The notes: generated from the sequence alone by a model not told the origin. A DNA stretch of 64,000 bases from Prorocentrum cordatum (GCA_963575745.1 CAUYUJ010018708.1:133289-197288), one strand, 5' to 3'. Shown: positions 21,884-33,835, counted from the first letter of the stretch. Made by a program: numbers and translations.

Positions 21884-23617
21884 CTAGGCCTCCTCAGGAA
21901 GAAGCAACCTGGAGCGACCGCGAGCGGTCCACATGTCAGCCCAAGGCCGCAGAACGCGGGGCTGGGAATCTGCGCCAGCAGTGGCGATTCCCTGCGCAGC
22001 TCGAATCTCGCTGAAACGACGGGCTTCCGACGCCCCCCCTGGAACGCCCAAGTTGGCCCAACCGGCCCGCGCGCCGTTCGCGGCGGCGTCGGCCCCTTGC
22101 ATTTTGACCTCGACAGCGGCGTAGACAAACGCGACACGCCCAGCATAATCAAATCGGGCGCGCCAAGAAAACGCGCTGAAAGAAAGCCGCCGAAATCTCG
22201 CCCACATGATCGACCACTTGTTTGCTGGCGCCTGTTTTAGTTTTAGACACGAAGCGGGCAAAAACTGCGAAATCCAGCGCTGGTTCGCGATGCTTGCCAG
22301 GCAAAAGCTCGCATGACGCGCGGCAAGTCTCTAGACCAACGACTCCGCCATTAAAAACTGCTCGACCTCCCCGCGGCGCCTGGCCCATCTGAGGGCCGTG
22401 GACCAAGCCTTGGCGCCGGGATCTCGGTCGGTCCAATTTTTTTGGGGGGGCGGGGGGGCCGCGCGATCTCGCGCCGCTCCACCTCGGGCGGGCCCGCCCC
22501 CCATGCAAAGCCCGGCGCGGGGCGGGCCTACGCGGCGCCATTGGGGGCCCGGCCTGGACACATCGCCTGCGACAAGTCTCGGAGGTCCTCGAGAGCCCCT
22601 TCCTGCCCAACCTTGGGGCCAGCAACCTCCAGCACGGCCTTCCAGGAGTAGCGCGGGCGGGCGCGCGCGCCCAATGGAGGGGCGCGCAGAAGGCCCGGAC
22701 GCGTCCAAGGCCCTGACCCACGGGGGCGCCACGGGCGAGAAGGTCGAGGGAGATGTGGAGGCGTGGAAAGGCGCCCGCGTACTCACCCACCCTAATATGC
22801 CAGGCAAGCCTGAGAGCCAGCCAGCCGCTGACAACGAGAAAAGCGCATGCAACAGCCTGGAGACGATTGGCGACAGGTGGACCGCGATGGGACGCACGCT
22901 GCGCCACTGAACTTCTCGGCCCACTTCGATTGGCAGAACGCGTCTAGCTCCGTGTTCCTGTCAGAGCAAACAATCCACGGCAGCTGCGCGGCGTCGAAAT
23001 GGCACAAACAGTCGACGACTGGCCAGAGATGCTGAGCATTCTGCGCATCGAGCCCTTCTCCGTCCTTTAGGTAGGCGTCAAGAAAAAACGACGCCTCCTG
23101 GCACGCCCCACCGGACGTGGCAAGCCGCCGCCCTGCCAGGAAGAACTATGTGCCCATATGGTGGGGTCATGACTGAAATTCGACTTGGAACCAGAAGCGC
23201 GACTCCACCTGCGGCGCCGGAGCCTCCAGCTTCATTGAGTACAGCTAGCGCAAATAATTTGCGCCAGCCCACGTCGACGGGCGCATGCTGATTGTCGCTG
23301 AGGAGCTCCTCTGCGACGTGGTGCTCCTGCGCAGCCGCGATAGAACAGGTAGCACCCACCGCGTAGTGCGTAGTCGATGAGGGGGGCCGAGGGGAAAAGT
23401 GTTCAGCGAGACGATACGCGGTTGCCGCTGATTCTGGGCCCCCTTCGAGCCGTGCCTGGGTGGCCAGCGCACGCGTGCCGCTACGGGCGAAGCTGGCGCC
23501 GTCTGCACGAGCATCCCGGTCAAACCGGGCACGTCTGGGGCACTTGCGCAGGTGCCCCCACCGCCTGGCCCTCCGCCTGCCCCACTTCATGCCTGGCGGC
23601 CCTTGGTGGTGATGCAC
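21884..23617 (-). pseudogene. EEP endonuclease remnant of LINE D
   Basis: Minus-strand motifs in order: AAQEHHVAEELL (Glu motif, about 23340), GGVALLVPSR (about 23195), then after a frame change at an A6/T6 run (23083-23088) AYLKDGEGL, LPWIVCSDRNTE (D-x-N, about 22980-22940) and a Cys-rich stretch. A further frame (about 22840-22700) has FLVVSGWLA and PRLHISLDLL, which match the end of EEP domains. Protein-like sequence in yet another frame (22261-21884) may be the EEP-RT linker. No RT follows. At least three frameshifts are present. Confidence 0.55.
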
Positions 23618-24278
23618 CGAAGCTGACCCCCTAGCACCGCCTTGTCGTGGCCTCCTGACAGCGCCCCAGCGCGCGGGGTCGCTTCGGCCACGCGACGGCC
23701 ACGCAGCTCATGCGCCGCAGCTATCCCCTCGACGCCGCCTGGTCGCGGCCTCCCGACTGCCCCCAGGGCGCCCCGCGTTGCTGGAGCCCCTGGGCCCAGG
23801 GATTCTGGGGCAGCATAGAAGGGACCTACAACCGTGCCCACGCTTACACCAGCCACATCTGCCGTGAGATCGAAAACCCCTGGTGCCACGACGCCAGGAC
23901 GACTCTTGCCACGATCCGCTCTTTCACCTTTACTGTGTGCCTGCGTGCCACGAGCACTGAGGTGAGCGAGAACTTCCGAAGCACGAAACAACTCCTCCGC
24001 CGATCTGCCCACCAAGCCACTGCCCGCGTGAGCACCACCAGGGCGAGGGATAGAGTCAGTAGGGCATGTGGGAGCATTGGACATTTTAGAAATAGCACCA
24101 CCCAGTCCAACCATGCCAACGTCAGCGCAAGCACCACCAGGAGGCAGGATGGAAGAAGGATGGGCTGCCGCTGCCAGCACGCACGCTACCAGCATGAAGG
24201 AAATGGAGAGTTCGTCCACAGGCTCGGCGAGGGATGTATCGTGCCCGGGATCATCGATAGTACTGACGCCAGCCACAA

Positions 24279-25763
24279 TTATGGCGAGAAACGCAAGTAT
24301 GGCCCGCCCAAAGTGCGCCACCTGCTACGCTTACTTGCTGCATGCCTTGATTGCCTTGTCTTGATTGTCTTGGCAAGTGAGCTGGAGCTGACAAGGTATC
24401 GCTTGAGCTGTTCGCGCACGTTCTGAATATCCCCACCACCACCACCACCACCGTCAGGAACAGGCTTGTCAATAGCAATGCCAGCCGCCTTGGGGTGCTC
24501 CGGACACGCTGCGCTGTCGAGCTCATCCACCCGGTTGGCAACATCCGCAGTCTCGTCCACCAGCATGTCGTCGCCATTTGCTGCTGCCTTCCCACCACCT
24601 TTACCCTTGTTGCGTTTGGCAGCGCTGCGGGCAGCTGCGCCACCTCTGCCGCCGCTGGGGGGTGTTGCCTCCGCCTTCGCCTGCTGCTGGGCGGGAGCCT
24701 CCGCATTGAGCTTGGCCACCGTCGCCGTCATCGCGGCCATGTCTGAGGCAAAGCGCTCACTGCCGCCGAAAGACTGCACCACCTCGCCCAACTGAGCCAG
24801 CGTGGCTTTCAGACCTGTAGTGAGCAATGGAAGGGACGGCCTCTTGTCCACAGTGGCTGGGCTGGCAGCCGCGACGTTGAGCCGCTCTTCCAGCTGCTCG
24901 ATGTGAGCATTGGCCTCGACCCCTGATGCCTCCATTGACTGTATTGCCAACTTCGTTTCCTCCAAGGCTCAAAGGCCACAGCGAGCTCGTTGGAACAAGC
25001 CTGCTTCTTGGCGCGAGCCTTGTGGAGTGAACACATGAGGGAGCGAACCTTTGCCTCCCGATGCTTTTCGGCTTGTGAGGCTGCCTGCAGCTGCTGCTTC
25101 TCCTGACCGAGCTGCTCCTGGTAAGACGCTTAATGTGAGAATGCTCGCGATCTGTGCCAGACGCTCCCACTTGCCAAGCTGCGGGCTGCTGCTGCCAGTG
25201 GACTCAGTGGCCCAAGGAGGAGGAGAACTGAAAACACCATCACCTCGCTGCACCTGCTGACACAAGTACTCGAGCTCCTGACCGAGCTTCTCCTCGCGCA
25301 GTGGCACCAGCTTGGGAGCACGATCCGCAAGGTTTCGGGGCAGGAGAACCGTTGAAAGCCGAGCCTTTTGGGAGACCACGCTGCGAACACCACGGGGCCC
25401 CAGTCGGCTTGAGCGTGCACTACTTTCAGAACCAAGGCTGCGCTGCATCACGCCGCGTGGGGCGGACCACGACACACACACACACAGCCTCGGCTGGACC
25501 AGGCGAACGTTGGACGCAAGCCGCAGACCAGCGGTATCCAATTGCTTCGCAGGGAAGCCCACTGGCTGTGGACGCCTCCAGGGGGGGCACAAGGGGGCGG
25601 AGGAGGTTATTGTGTTGCTTTCCTCGCCGCGACCACTGGATCTCGACCCATCGCGGCCACGGGGCGACTCTTGAGGGTAGTCAGGCAAAGATTGAAAGCC
25701 ACGCCACCCGACCTGCGGGGGCGGAGGGGGCGTTCTACGATCCAAGGTTGGCCACGCGCGCAC
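24279..25763 (-). pseudogene. ORF1-like coiled-coil protein, probably of LINE D
   Basis: A minus-strand reading starts near 25763 and carries REEKLGQELEYLCQQVQRG and WERLAQIASILT. It changes frame at about 25140 to SYQEQLGQEKQQLQAASQAE, then again near 24965 to EETKLAIQSMEASGVEANAH. It continues through a G/K-rich segment to the stop at 24279. Composition is coiled coil with a K-rich, glycine-rich tail, as in LINE ORF1 proteins. It lies directly upstream of the EEP remnant on the same strand, which suggests one element. Two frameshifts make it inactive. Confidence 0.55.
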
Positions 25764-25939
25764 CCCAAAAAGGGCGCGGGAGGCCCAGACGTGGAGGATA
25801 ACGGGCGGCTACAGACGACGGCGGCAGCGGCAACGACGAGCGACGACGAGGCGGAGTTGAGCAGGGAGAGGGAGAGAGGCCAGAGGGGGCAGAGGCGGGA
25901 GGGGGCGGAGGGCGTAGACGGAGCACAAGACGACCCCCC

Positions 25940-26450
25940 AAAATGCGCTGCGACCGTGGGTGCCGCGCCGCGCGCGGTCTCGACCGGCCTGGGGCACGCG
26001 TGACCCATCGCTGGCTTCGGCTACCGCGGCGCGTGGGTGCAGCTCCCCTGGGTTGGGCGGGTGAAGCACGGGCCCCCCTTTGCAGGGAGAAGTGGTCGAC
26101 ACCTGTATGCCGCCTTTGGCTCGGGCGGGACGGGAACAGAAGGCGGCGCAGAGGGGCACAAGTGGCCCCATTTGCTGCGAGAAGTGGCCGATACCCGCGT
26201 GCCGCCTTGGGCCCAGGCGGGTCGATAGGCACCGCCACGGCGCACGCGCATCGAGGGGCAACTCGCGTGTGCGACGCAACTCGACGTCGTCTGCGTCCAA
26301 TGGTGGCGGCGCCCGCTGGGACATGGCCAGCACAGTGGGACGGCGGCGGCGCCTGCTGGGAAATGGCCAGCGGTCGCCGCCACAGCGCACGCGCACCGAG
26401 GGGCATCTTGCGCGCGCGATACAGCACGTCGTTCGCTGTCACGCGGGGCA
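25940..26450. repeat. Diverged tandem duplications
   Basis: Two pairs of related segments are seen. 26220-26300 and 26370-26450 both hold a CGC.ACGGCGCACGCGCA.CGAGGGGCA core. 26075-26145 and 26165-26230 share a GAAGTGG.CGA.ACC...TGCCGCCTT.GGC core. They lie in the flank of the RT fragment, and no complete gene is visible. Confidence 0.6.
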
Positions 26451-26703
26451 CGGAGTCGAAGTATTTAGACAGGTCGAACGAGTCAGCGGGCCCCGCGCCT
26501 CCCCACCCTCCCTCCCACCATATAAGGGCCAGTGGTGGCGCAAACGTGATCACGGAGCTGGCGCGCGTTCCCCCGAGCGAGCGGAAGGCGTTCCAGAGGT
26601 CTGGACCCTGTCCCTGTCCCTGGACCCGCTCCTCATCCCAAGTCTCACTAACGGCCCTTGGGCCTGGTAAGGGCCCCCAGTGGCAGAGCATGCTGAAAAG
26701 CAC
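26370..26703 (-). pseudogene. LINE reverse transcriptase fragment
   Basis: The minus-strand reading DSFDLSKYFDSVPRVTANDV (about 26495-26430) matches RT motif A of LINEs (D-L-S-K-x-F-D-S-V). A preceding segment (WNAFRSLGGTRASSVI) fits the region before it. The similarity ends in a zone of internal duplications (26000-26450). It is on the same strand as LINE D but upstream of its ORF1, so it belongs to a separate insertion or a rearranged piece. Confidence 0.5.
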
Positions 26704-27420
26704 GTCAGTGGCTTTATGTGTTCATGGTGCGAGTTGACTTTCTGGTTGTAACTCGGGACTCTGGCGGCGGCTCGGGACGATTCTGGCACCTCTGGAACGC
26801 CCTCGGCGAGGCGCAGCTGCTGAAAAGCATCCCGAGGCTGGAAAACCTCCCAGAGTCTGCGAAAACATGATGAAACCTCGAACCTGGAAGGAGGAAGGAG
26901 GGGGCGGGGAGGGGGCAGGGAGGGAGAGAGGGAGGCTACGAGGGGCGAGCGCGGGGAGCATGAGGGCATCCGACCTTCCTGATAAGACGCAGGCAGGATG
27001 AAGAGAGAGGCCCGAATGAGCATACGGTCGGGAACCTTTGCGCAGCGTGTCGCGGCGGCGGCCCCGTGCGAGCGGATAGCGTATCGCTCCGCTCCGCGGG
27101 GCGGGAGGCTGGGAAAGGCTCGGGACCTGGACGCCTGGGAACTGGGAGGTGGCTAGCGCGTCGCGCCGAAACGTCGTGGGCCAAACCCGATGGCGCGACA
27201 CGCTGAGCCAAGGCTCCTGGCCGTAAAACGGGCCACTCTGAGCCGGGCGACGCGGCCGTTCCAGAGCGTCCGGGAACGCCCTGAGAGCGTCTCGGAATGA
27301 TCCAGAGGGACTGATCCTTAGCCTTCCGCAGCCTTCCGCCGAGGGCGAGATGTCAGCTTATCGATCCATCGAAGGCGGGAACCTGTCTAGAAGGACCAAA
27401 ATTCGATCCCCTAGTGCGGC
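26704..27420. other. No gene recognised
   Basis: Purine-rich patch at 26880-26945, otherwise mixed GC-rich sequence. Open frames here show no motif. Confidence 0.5.
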
Positions 27421-27425
27421 GGCGG

Positions 27426-27600
27426 CGTAGGCGGTGGCGCCGTCGTTGTCGTCGCCGTCGTCGTCGTCCGAGACTGTCTGTCAATGCGTCCGTCCGCGTC
27501 GTCGTCGTCGTCGTCGTTGTCTGACCAGCGGTTGCTTCGATACTACGAAGGCGGAAATGCGTGCACCTTTGAAGACTGAGAGTCGTCGTCGTAGTTGTCC

Positions 27601-27631
<31 letters not shown>

Positions 27632-27641
27632 AGTCGCCGCT

Positions 27642-27680
<39 letters not shown>

Positions 27681-28258
27681 ATCGCCGTCGCCGTCGCTGC
27701 CGCCGCCGCCACCGCCGTCTGCTGAGCGCGGCGCCCGCGTCGCGTCGTGGCGGAGGCCCCGCCGCCGCCGCGGCGCGGCCGGTCTCGCGCCAGGGCGCGG
27801 CGGCGGCGCTGTCGCCGTTGCGCCACGACGGCGGCGACGGCCCCCTGCGGCCAAAGGGAGGACGACGACAGCGACGTCGATGGCCACGACGGCGACGGCG
27901 ACCTCCTCTCCCCCTCACCGCCCTCCACCTCCTCGCCCTCCTCCTCCTCCTCCTCCTCCACCTCCTCCTCCTCCTACTCCTCATCCTCCTCCCCCTCTCC
28001 TCCTCCTCCTCCACCTCCTCCTCCTCCTCGTCCTCCTCCTCCTCCTCCTCCTCCTCCTCCTGCTCCTCCTCCTGCCCCTTCCCCTTCACCCGCTCGTCCT
28101 GTTCCTCCCCCGCCCTCACGTCCTGCTGATGTCCCCTCACCCGCTCTTTCTCCTCCTCTTCCCTTCCCTTCCCTCCCCCTCGTCTGTCCCTCCTCCTCCT
28201 CCTCCTCCTCCTCCTCCTCCTCCTCCTCCTCCTGCTCCTCCTCTTCCTCCTCCACCCC
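27426..28258. repeat. CGT/CGC then CCT trinucleotide arrays
   Basis: 27426-27720 is (CGT/CGC)n, 27720-27890 is GC-rich mixed sequence, and 27890-28258 is imperfect (CCT)n including an almost pure run at 28188-28250. Long open frames on both strands are products of the 3-base period. Confidence 0.9.
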
Positions 28259-28282
28259 CCTCTTCGAAGGACGACGAGGAAA

Positions 28283-28410
28283 AGGAGGAGGAGGAGGAGG
28301 AACAGGATAGGAGAGGAGGAGGAGGAGGAGGAGGAGGAGGAGGAGGAGGAGGAGGAGCAGGAGGAGGAGCAGGAGCAGGAACAGGAGCAGGAGGAGGAGA
28401 AGCAGGAGCA
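28283..28410. repeat. (GGA)n array, inverted relative to the preceding (CCT)n
   Basis: An almost pure GGA run begins about 25 bases after the CCT array ends, so the two are self-complementary. Confidence 0.9.
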
Positions 28411-29404
28411 GGAGAAAAAGAGGGGGAATGGGCGGCTGGATGATTAGGACTAGGGCGCTGGCCCGCCTCAGAGTGGCAGGTCCAGGAGAAAAGGAAGGCC
28501 AAGAAGAGGGGACGGCCGCGCTTCGCTGGACGTGTGGTGGCGTGCTGGATCGCCAGAAAACCACCAACGAAAACACTCTTCCACTGGAGATTGACCCACT
28601 CCACTGTTGGAACGAAATCTCTACCTTTTGGCCAGGCGGGAGCCGCGTGAGGGGGATGAAGAAGGGAAGGGTGGGGGAAACGGGGAGAGGCGAGAAATGG
28701 AGGGGATATCTGTTCCCCACGAAAAATACACCGCGAGCTGTAGCCCTGGAAGAACCACTGAGACCGCGGCCACACCGTTAAACCGCAACGGCCCGGGAAA
28801 TGGAAGATGAACCTCGAGCGTGCCCAGAATTGCTCTGGGTCGGCTCGAGCAGAAGCCAACTCGCCACGAAGGGGAGAGGGGGTTGAAAGTGGAAGGAAGG
28901 GCAAGGGAGGAACGAGAGAGGGGATGGACAGGCGGACGATCGTCCACAGGAAAAGAACATCTCGCGCCGGCGAAAACCACACATCCCGAGCAGCGTCGGA
29001 GGTGTCACCCGCGCAGAACCCCCACGCGAGCAAGGACCTGACACTTCAGCTTAGGGCAGCCTGTCAAGATAGAGGTCCCAAGGCACATGGGCGAGCACAA
29101 AGTGCCGCGGCTGCCACTGAAGCGCAGGAGAATGGGGGAAGAGGAGGACACAAAGAGCAGGAGCAGCAGGGCACACGAAGTGGAGGGGAGAATGGAAGGG
29201 GAAACAGGGGAAAAGGCGGAAGGACGCAGAGGAAGAGTTGAGCACGGAAGGTTAGGCGAGCCTGGACCTCCTCCAGGAAGGCTCCCTGCCGCGAATTCAG
29301 GCCCCTCCGAGGTCCTCCTCATCATCATCCCTATCCCCCTCCCACTCCACATCCTCCGCATCCCTCTCCATCCTCAATCTTATCCTCAACCTCCTCTTCC
29401 TCAT
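28411..29404. other. No gene recognised, purine-rich
   Basis: Purine-rich plus strand with scattered GGA and GAAGG runs. ORFs on both strands are low complexity and without domains. Confidence 0.5.
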
Positions 29405-29565
29405 TCTGCTCCTTCTCCTCCTCCTCCTCCTCCTCCTCCTCCTCCTCTCCTCCTTCTCCTTCTCCTCCTCCTTCTCCTCCTCCTTCTCCTCCTCCTCTTC
29501 TTCTTCTTCCTCCTCCTCCTTCTCCTCCTCCTTCTCCTCCTCCGCCTCCTCATCAATTCCTTTTC
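29405..29565. repeat. (CTC/TTC)n pyrimidine array
   Basis: About 150 bases of CTCCTC/CTTCTC pyrimidines with very few interruptions. Confidence 0.95.
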
Positions 29566-29684
29566 CTTGTAAGTAACTCCTCCCTGTCTCACCCCGAGGC
29601 AAGTCGGAAGGGCGGGCCGGGCGTTGCGCCCGAGACTTCCTCACCATGTCTGAGCCTGAAACTTCAAAACTGGCACCAGTTTCA

Positions 29685-29998
29685 CAGATGGACGGCGGGT
29701 GGTTTTCAACAGGTGGCTCTCGCCTCAGCGCTACGCACATTCGTTCTTTAACAGATGTAAGACTTTCAGGAATGGAGGGCGTGTCGTTTTCAAGTTGTGG
29801 CTCTCGCCTCAGCGAAGCGCATATTCTTCAAACAAAACTGCAAGAGTTTCACGGATTCAAGAGCGGGTGGCGTTCAACATGTGGCTCTCGCCTGGGCGCG
29901 GCACACATTCTTCGCAAAACTTGCAAGAGCTTCGCGGATTGAGGACGGGTGGTTTTCAAAATGTAACTCTCGCTTTCGCGCCCCGCACACTCGTTGAA
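29685..29998 (+). repeat. Tandem array of an ~84-bp unit (about four copies)
   Basis: The core GGTGG.TTTCAA...GTGGCTCTCGCCT recurs at about 29697, 29780, 29866 and 29950, followed by GCGC..CGCACATTC. Two more units occur at 31990-32120, on the other side of the 29996-31960 duplication, so that block appears to have been inserted into this array. Confidence 0.8.
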
Positions 29999-31962
29999 AA
30001 AATATCCCGGCAACGCAACCTAACAGCGATGTGTAGAAGCATATCTGAAAGCATTCCCCTTAAGATTCAGATGAAAATCCAGTTGTCGAATTCTGCTGTT
30101 CTCGCAGTCGTAGTCGGATTCGCGATGACAGTCGCAGCGGCAACGGCAGTCGCAGTCACAGCCTCAGCCTCAGCCTGCCTCAGCCTCAGCCTCAGCCTGC
30201 CTCAGCCTCAGCCTGCCTCAGCCTCAGCCTCAGCCTGCTTCAGCCTCAGCCTCAGTCTGCCTTCAGCCTCGGCCTCAGCCTCAGCCTGCCTCAGCCTCAG
30301 CCTGCATCAGCCTCAGCCTCAGCCTCAGCCTGCCTCAGCATCAGCCTGCCTTCAGCCTCAGCCTCAGCCTGCCTCAGCCTCAGCCTCAGTCTGCTTCAGC
30401 CTCAGCCTCAGTCTGCCTTCAGCCTCGGCCTCAGCCTCAGCCTGCCTCAGCCTCAGCCTGCCTCGGCCGCAGCATCAGCCTGCCTCAGCATTCAAAATGT
30501 GGCCCAGGAATGGAGTTCTGGGAACTCGAAGAACACGAAGTGGCCTACAGTTGGCTCCGGGCATTCAAAATGTGGCCCGGGAATGGAGTTCTGGGAACTC
30601 GAAGAGCACGAAGTGGCCTACAGTTGGCTCCGGGCATCCAAAATGTGGCCCGGGAATGGAGTTCTGGGAATCGAAGAGCACGAAGTGGCCTACAGTTGGC
30701 TCCGGGCATCCAAAATGTGGCCCGGGAATGGAGTTCTGGGAAGTCGAAGAGCACGAAGTGGCCTACAGTTGGCTCCGGGCATCCAAAATGTGGCCCGGGA
30801 ATGGAGTTCTGGGAGCACCAAGAGCGATTTTGCGAGGATGTCCCAAGCGATTTCGGCTTCGGCGGCAGCCTCGGCGGCAGCCTGTCCGGGTCCCGCCCAG
30901 ACCCCCCTGAGGAGTCATGATGCTCTCTTTTGAGACCACTAGAAACCTATCAGCAAGAGCTGTTAGGTAACAAAAAAAATTATCCCGGCAAAGCAACCTA
31001 ACAGCGATGTGTAGAAGCATATCTGAAAGCATTCCCCTTAAGATTCAGATGAAAATCCAGTTGTAGAATTCTGCTGTTCTCGCAGTCGTAGTCGCATTCG
31101 CGATGACAGTCGCAGCGGCAACGGCAGTCGCAGTCACAGCCTCAGCCTCAGCCTGCCTCAGCCTCAGCCTCAGCCTGCCTCAGCCTCAGCCTGCCTCAGC
31201 CTCAGCCTCAGCCTGCTTCAGCCTCAGCCTCAGTCTGCCTTCAGCCTCGGCCTCAGCCTCAGCCTGCCTCAGCCTCAGCCTGCATCAGCCTCAGCCTCAG
31301 CCTCAGCCTGCCTCAGCATCAGCCTGCTCAGCCTCAGCCTCAGCCTGCCTCAGCCTCAGCCTCAGTCTGCTTCAGCCTCAGCCTCAGTCTGCCTTCAGCC
31401 TCGGCCTCAGCCTCAGCCTGCCTCAGCCTCAGCCTGCCTCGGCCGCAGCATCAGCCTGCCTCAGCATTCGAAATGTGGCCCAGGAATGGAGTTCTGGGAA
31501 CTAGAAGAACACGAAGTGGCCTACAGTTGGCTCCGGGCATTCAAAATCATGCCCAGGAATGGAGTTCTGGGAACTTGAAGAGCACGAAGTGGCCTACAGT
31601 TGGCTCCGGGCATCCAAAATGTGGCCCGGGAATGGAGCTCCGGGAATGTGGGAATGGAAATCGAAGAGCACGAAGTGGCCTACAGTTGGCTCCGGGCATC
31701 CAAAATGTGGCCCGGGAATGGAGTTCTGGGAAGTCGAAGAGCACGAAGTGGCCTACAGTTGGCTCCGGGCATCCAAAATGTGGCCCCGGAGTGGAGTTCT
31801 GGGAGCACCAAGAGCGATTTTGCGAGGATGTCCCAAGCGATTTCGGCTTCGGCGGCAGCCGCGGCGGCAGCCCGTCCGGGTCCCGCCCAGACCCCCCTGA
31901 GGAGTCATGATGCTCTCTTTTGAGACCACTAGAAACCTATCAGCAAAAGCTGTTAGGTAACT
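29996..31962 (+). repeat. Tandem segmental duplication (~0.98 kb x 2) with nested minisatellites
   Basis: Two near-identical units start at about 29996 and 30972 with TATCCCGGCAA(C/A)GCAACC and end at about 30970 and 31962. Each has a (CAGCCT)n/(CAGCCTGCCT) minisatellite (30160-30490; 31135-31465), then a 72-73-bp array (first unit starts at 30494, 30567, 30640, 30712 and 30785), then a shared 3' segment with GAGGAGTCATGATGCTCTC. The copies differ by an 18-base-scale indel near 31640. The offset is 975 bp before it and 990 bp after. The 403-residue plus frame across it is repeat-derived. Confidence 0.9.
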
Positions 31963-31989
31963 AAGGGTCTCACTAATGGAACGGATGGG

Positions 31990-32125
31990 GGGCAGGTGGT
32001 TTTCAAAATGTGGCTCTCGCCTAAGCGCCGCGCACATTCCTTTTATGTGTAAGAGATTCACGGATTAGGAACGGCTCCTTTTCAAACTGCGGTTCTCGCC
32101 TTGGCGCCCGGCACATGCATTTCAC
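31990..32125 (+). repeat. Two further ~84-bp units
   Basis: GGTGGTTTTCAAAATGTGGC and TCCTTTTCAAACTGCGGTTC mark two units of the same family as 29685-29998. Confidence 0.75.
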
Positions 32126-32354
32126 TGCCTCTAACGGTTAACGTACCAGAAACGGTGTTTGGCTTCAGGACTGACAGGGCGCAGCAGTTGCGTGGATTCG
32201 CATGAGTCGCCAGACTGGTGTATTGGCACGATTCAGGCTTGTCCAGACGCAACAGTTCGGCTGATTCGTAACGTTGAAGTCCGGAGAATGGTGGAAGAGA
32301 GAGCTTGGAGGGAGGGTGTATTTCAGAATATTTGATGAGTTCTGGGATTACAAT

Positions 32355-32832
32355 GGTCCTCCTCCTCCTCCTCCTGACCCCGCCCCGCCTCCCATCGTTG
32401 TTTCCTCCTCTTCCTCCTCCTCCTTCTCCTCCTCCTCCTCCTCCTCCTCCTCCTCCTCCTGGCTCATCCCGCGCCATCTCCAAGCCGCTCCCCCGCTCCT
32501 CCGCGTCGGCGACGTCGGCGTCGGCGGCGTGGTCGCTGTCGGCGGCGTCAAGGGCGTAGCCGACGGCGTCGGCGACGGCGGCGTCGGCGGCATCGTCGGC
32601 GTGGTCGCCGTCGGCAGCGTCGCGGCGGCGGCGGCGACGTCGGCGTCGGCGGCGTCGTCGGCGTGGGCGCCGTCGGCGGCAGCGTCGGCGGCGGCGGCGG
32701 CGGCATCGGCGCAGCTGCGGCGGCGCGGGCGCGGCCGCCTGGCGGCCTCCGGCGGTGGCCTCTGCTGCTCCCGCGGCGTGTCCCGCGGCCTGTCCCGGTC
32801 GCCTGCGGCGGCCGCGGTCGCCGCCTTCGTCT

Positions 32833-32875
<43 letters not shown>

Positions 32876-32925
32876 AGTCGTCGTAGTCGTCGTCGTCGTC
32901 GCCGCCGTCGTCGTCTCGAGCGCCA
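32355..32925. repeat. CCT, GTCGGC and GTC arrays
   Basis: 32355-32460 is (CCT/CTC)n, 32500-32710 is (GTCGGC/GGCGTC)n, and 32826-32915 is (GTC)n. Frames through here are period-3 artefacts. Confidence 0.9.
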
Positions 32926-33835
32926 GCGGCCTGACTGACCACAACAAATCATGACGGGCCTGTTGCTTACGTCTGCCCTCTGAAGAAGCGCTGCTCGAGA
33001 ATTGGCAAGCCGTTCGGATTTCGACGCATTTCCCCGACAACTAAAATGTATCGGCGGCGGGCGAGGGGGGAGAGAAGAAGAAGTCCCTCTCAAAGGCGGC
33101 GGGGCTTCTCAGAAGCCCTCCGGCCTTCTGAGACGTTTTCTGTATTCTGGGACGGCTTAGAAATCGTCTGAGAAGGTCGGGGGGCTTCCGAGCCTTTGAG
33201 AAGGCCCGCCCCCTCTCACTAGCCCCCGGGCTGGCCGTCGAATGCCAGAGCTGTCCACAATCTTACTATCGGGACAATCGGAACACATTAGCGTCGGCGG
33301 CATCGGCGGTGTCGGCGCCGGCGTGGTCGGCGTCGGCGTCGTGTTCGTCGCCGCCGCCGCACACGCGCACGCACCACGCGCTCGACCAGTGGCCGGCGGG
33401 AGCATCGGGGCACGCGGGCCTGGCGGGGCATGCGTGGACTGGCCTGCGCACAGCCTTGGCGTCGCGTCTGTGAGCTCACCAATCTCACGAGCGGCGAAAG
33501 CATCCATTTCCACGCCCTCGCGGTCTGGCCGGATTCCGGGGCGCGAGCCCGTGGGCACTGGCATGGGTACGCTCCGCGCAGGGCGTCCGCGAAGAGCTGG
33601 CCCGTACCCACGGGGTCGCGGCCCAGGGGCCCAGCCAGAGAGGCCGTGGGTACGGCTGTGTCTTCGGGCCCAGATCTGCCACCTGCACTGCTGGCCTGGT
33701 ACCTTGGTGGACGTGGCCAGGCAGGTGCATCGCACAGCGGGCCCCTGGAGGCCGAAAGCGGCCGAAACCCCCCTGCCTTAAATTTGCCACGTCGCGAGCA
33801 TGTCCAAGCCCCGATGCTCCTCGACCACTCCCGTC
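32926..33835. other. No gene recognised; short GTCGGC run
   Basis: 33288-33350 has a GTCGGC-type microsatellite. The rest is GC-rich sequence without domains. Confidence 0.5.

Noticed and set aside
23587-24321. Minus ORF with a hydrophobic, signal-peptide-like N-terminus
   Set aside because: It overlaps the linker between the ORF1-like and EEP remnants in a different frame, is A/G/P-rich afterwards and has no recognisable domain; probably chance.
29699-30920. 403-codon plus-strand ORF with S-A-S-A-C repeats and K-M-W-P-G-N-G-V repeats
   Set aside because: It is made of the CAGCCT minisatellite and the 72-73-bp array, is duplicated in the neighbouring unit with frame changes, and has no domain.
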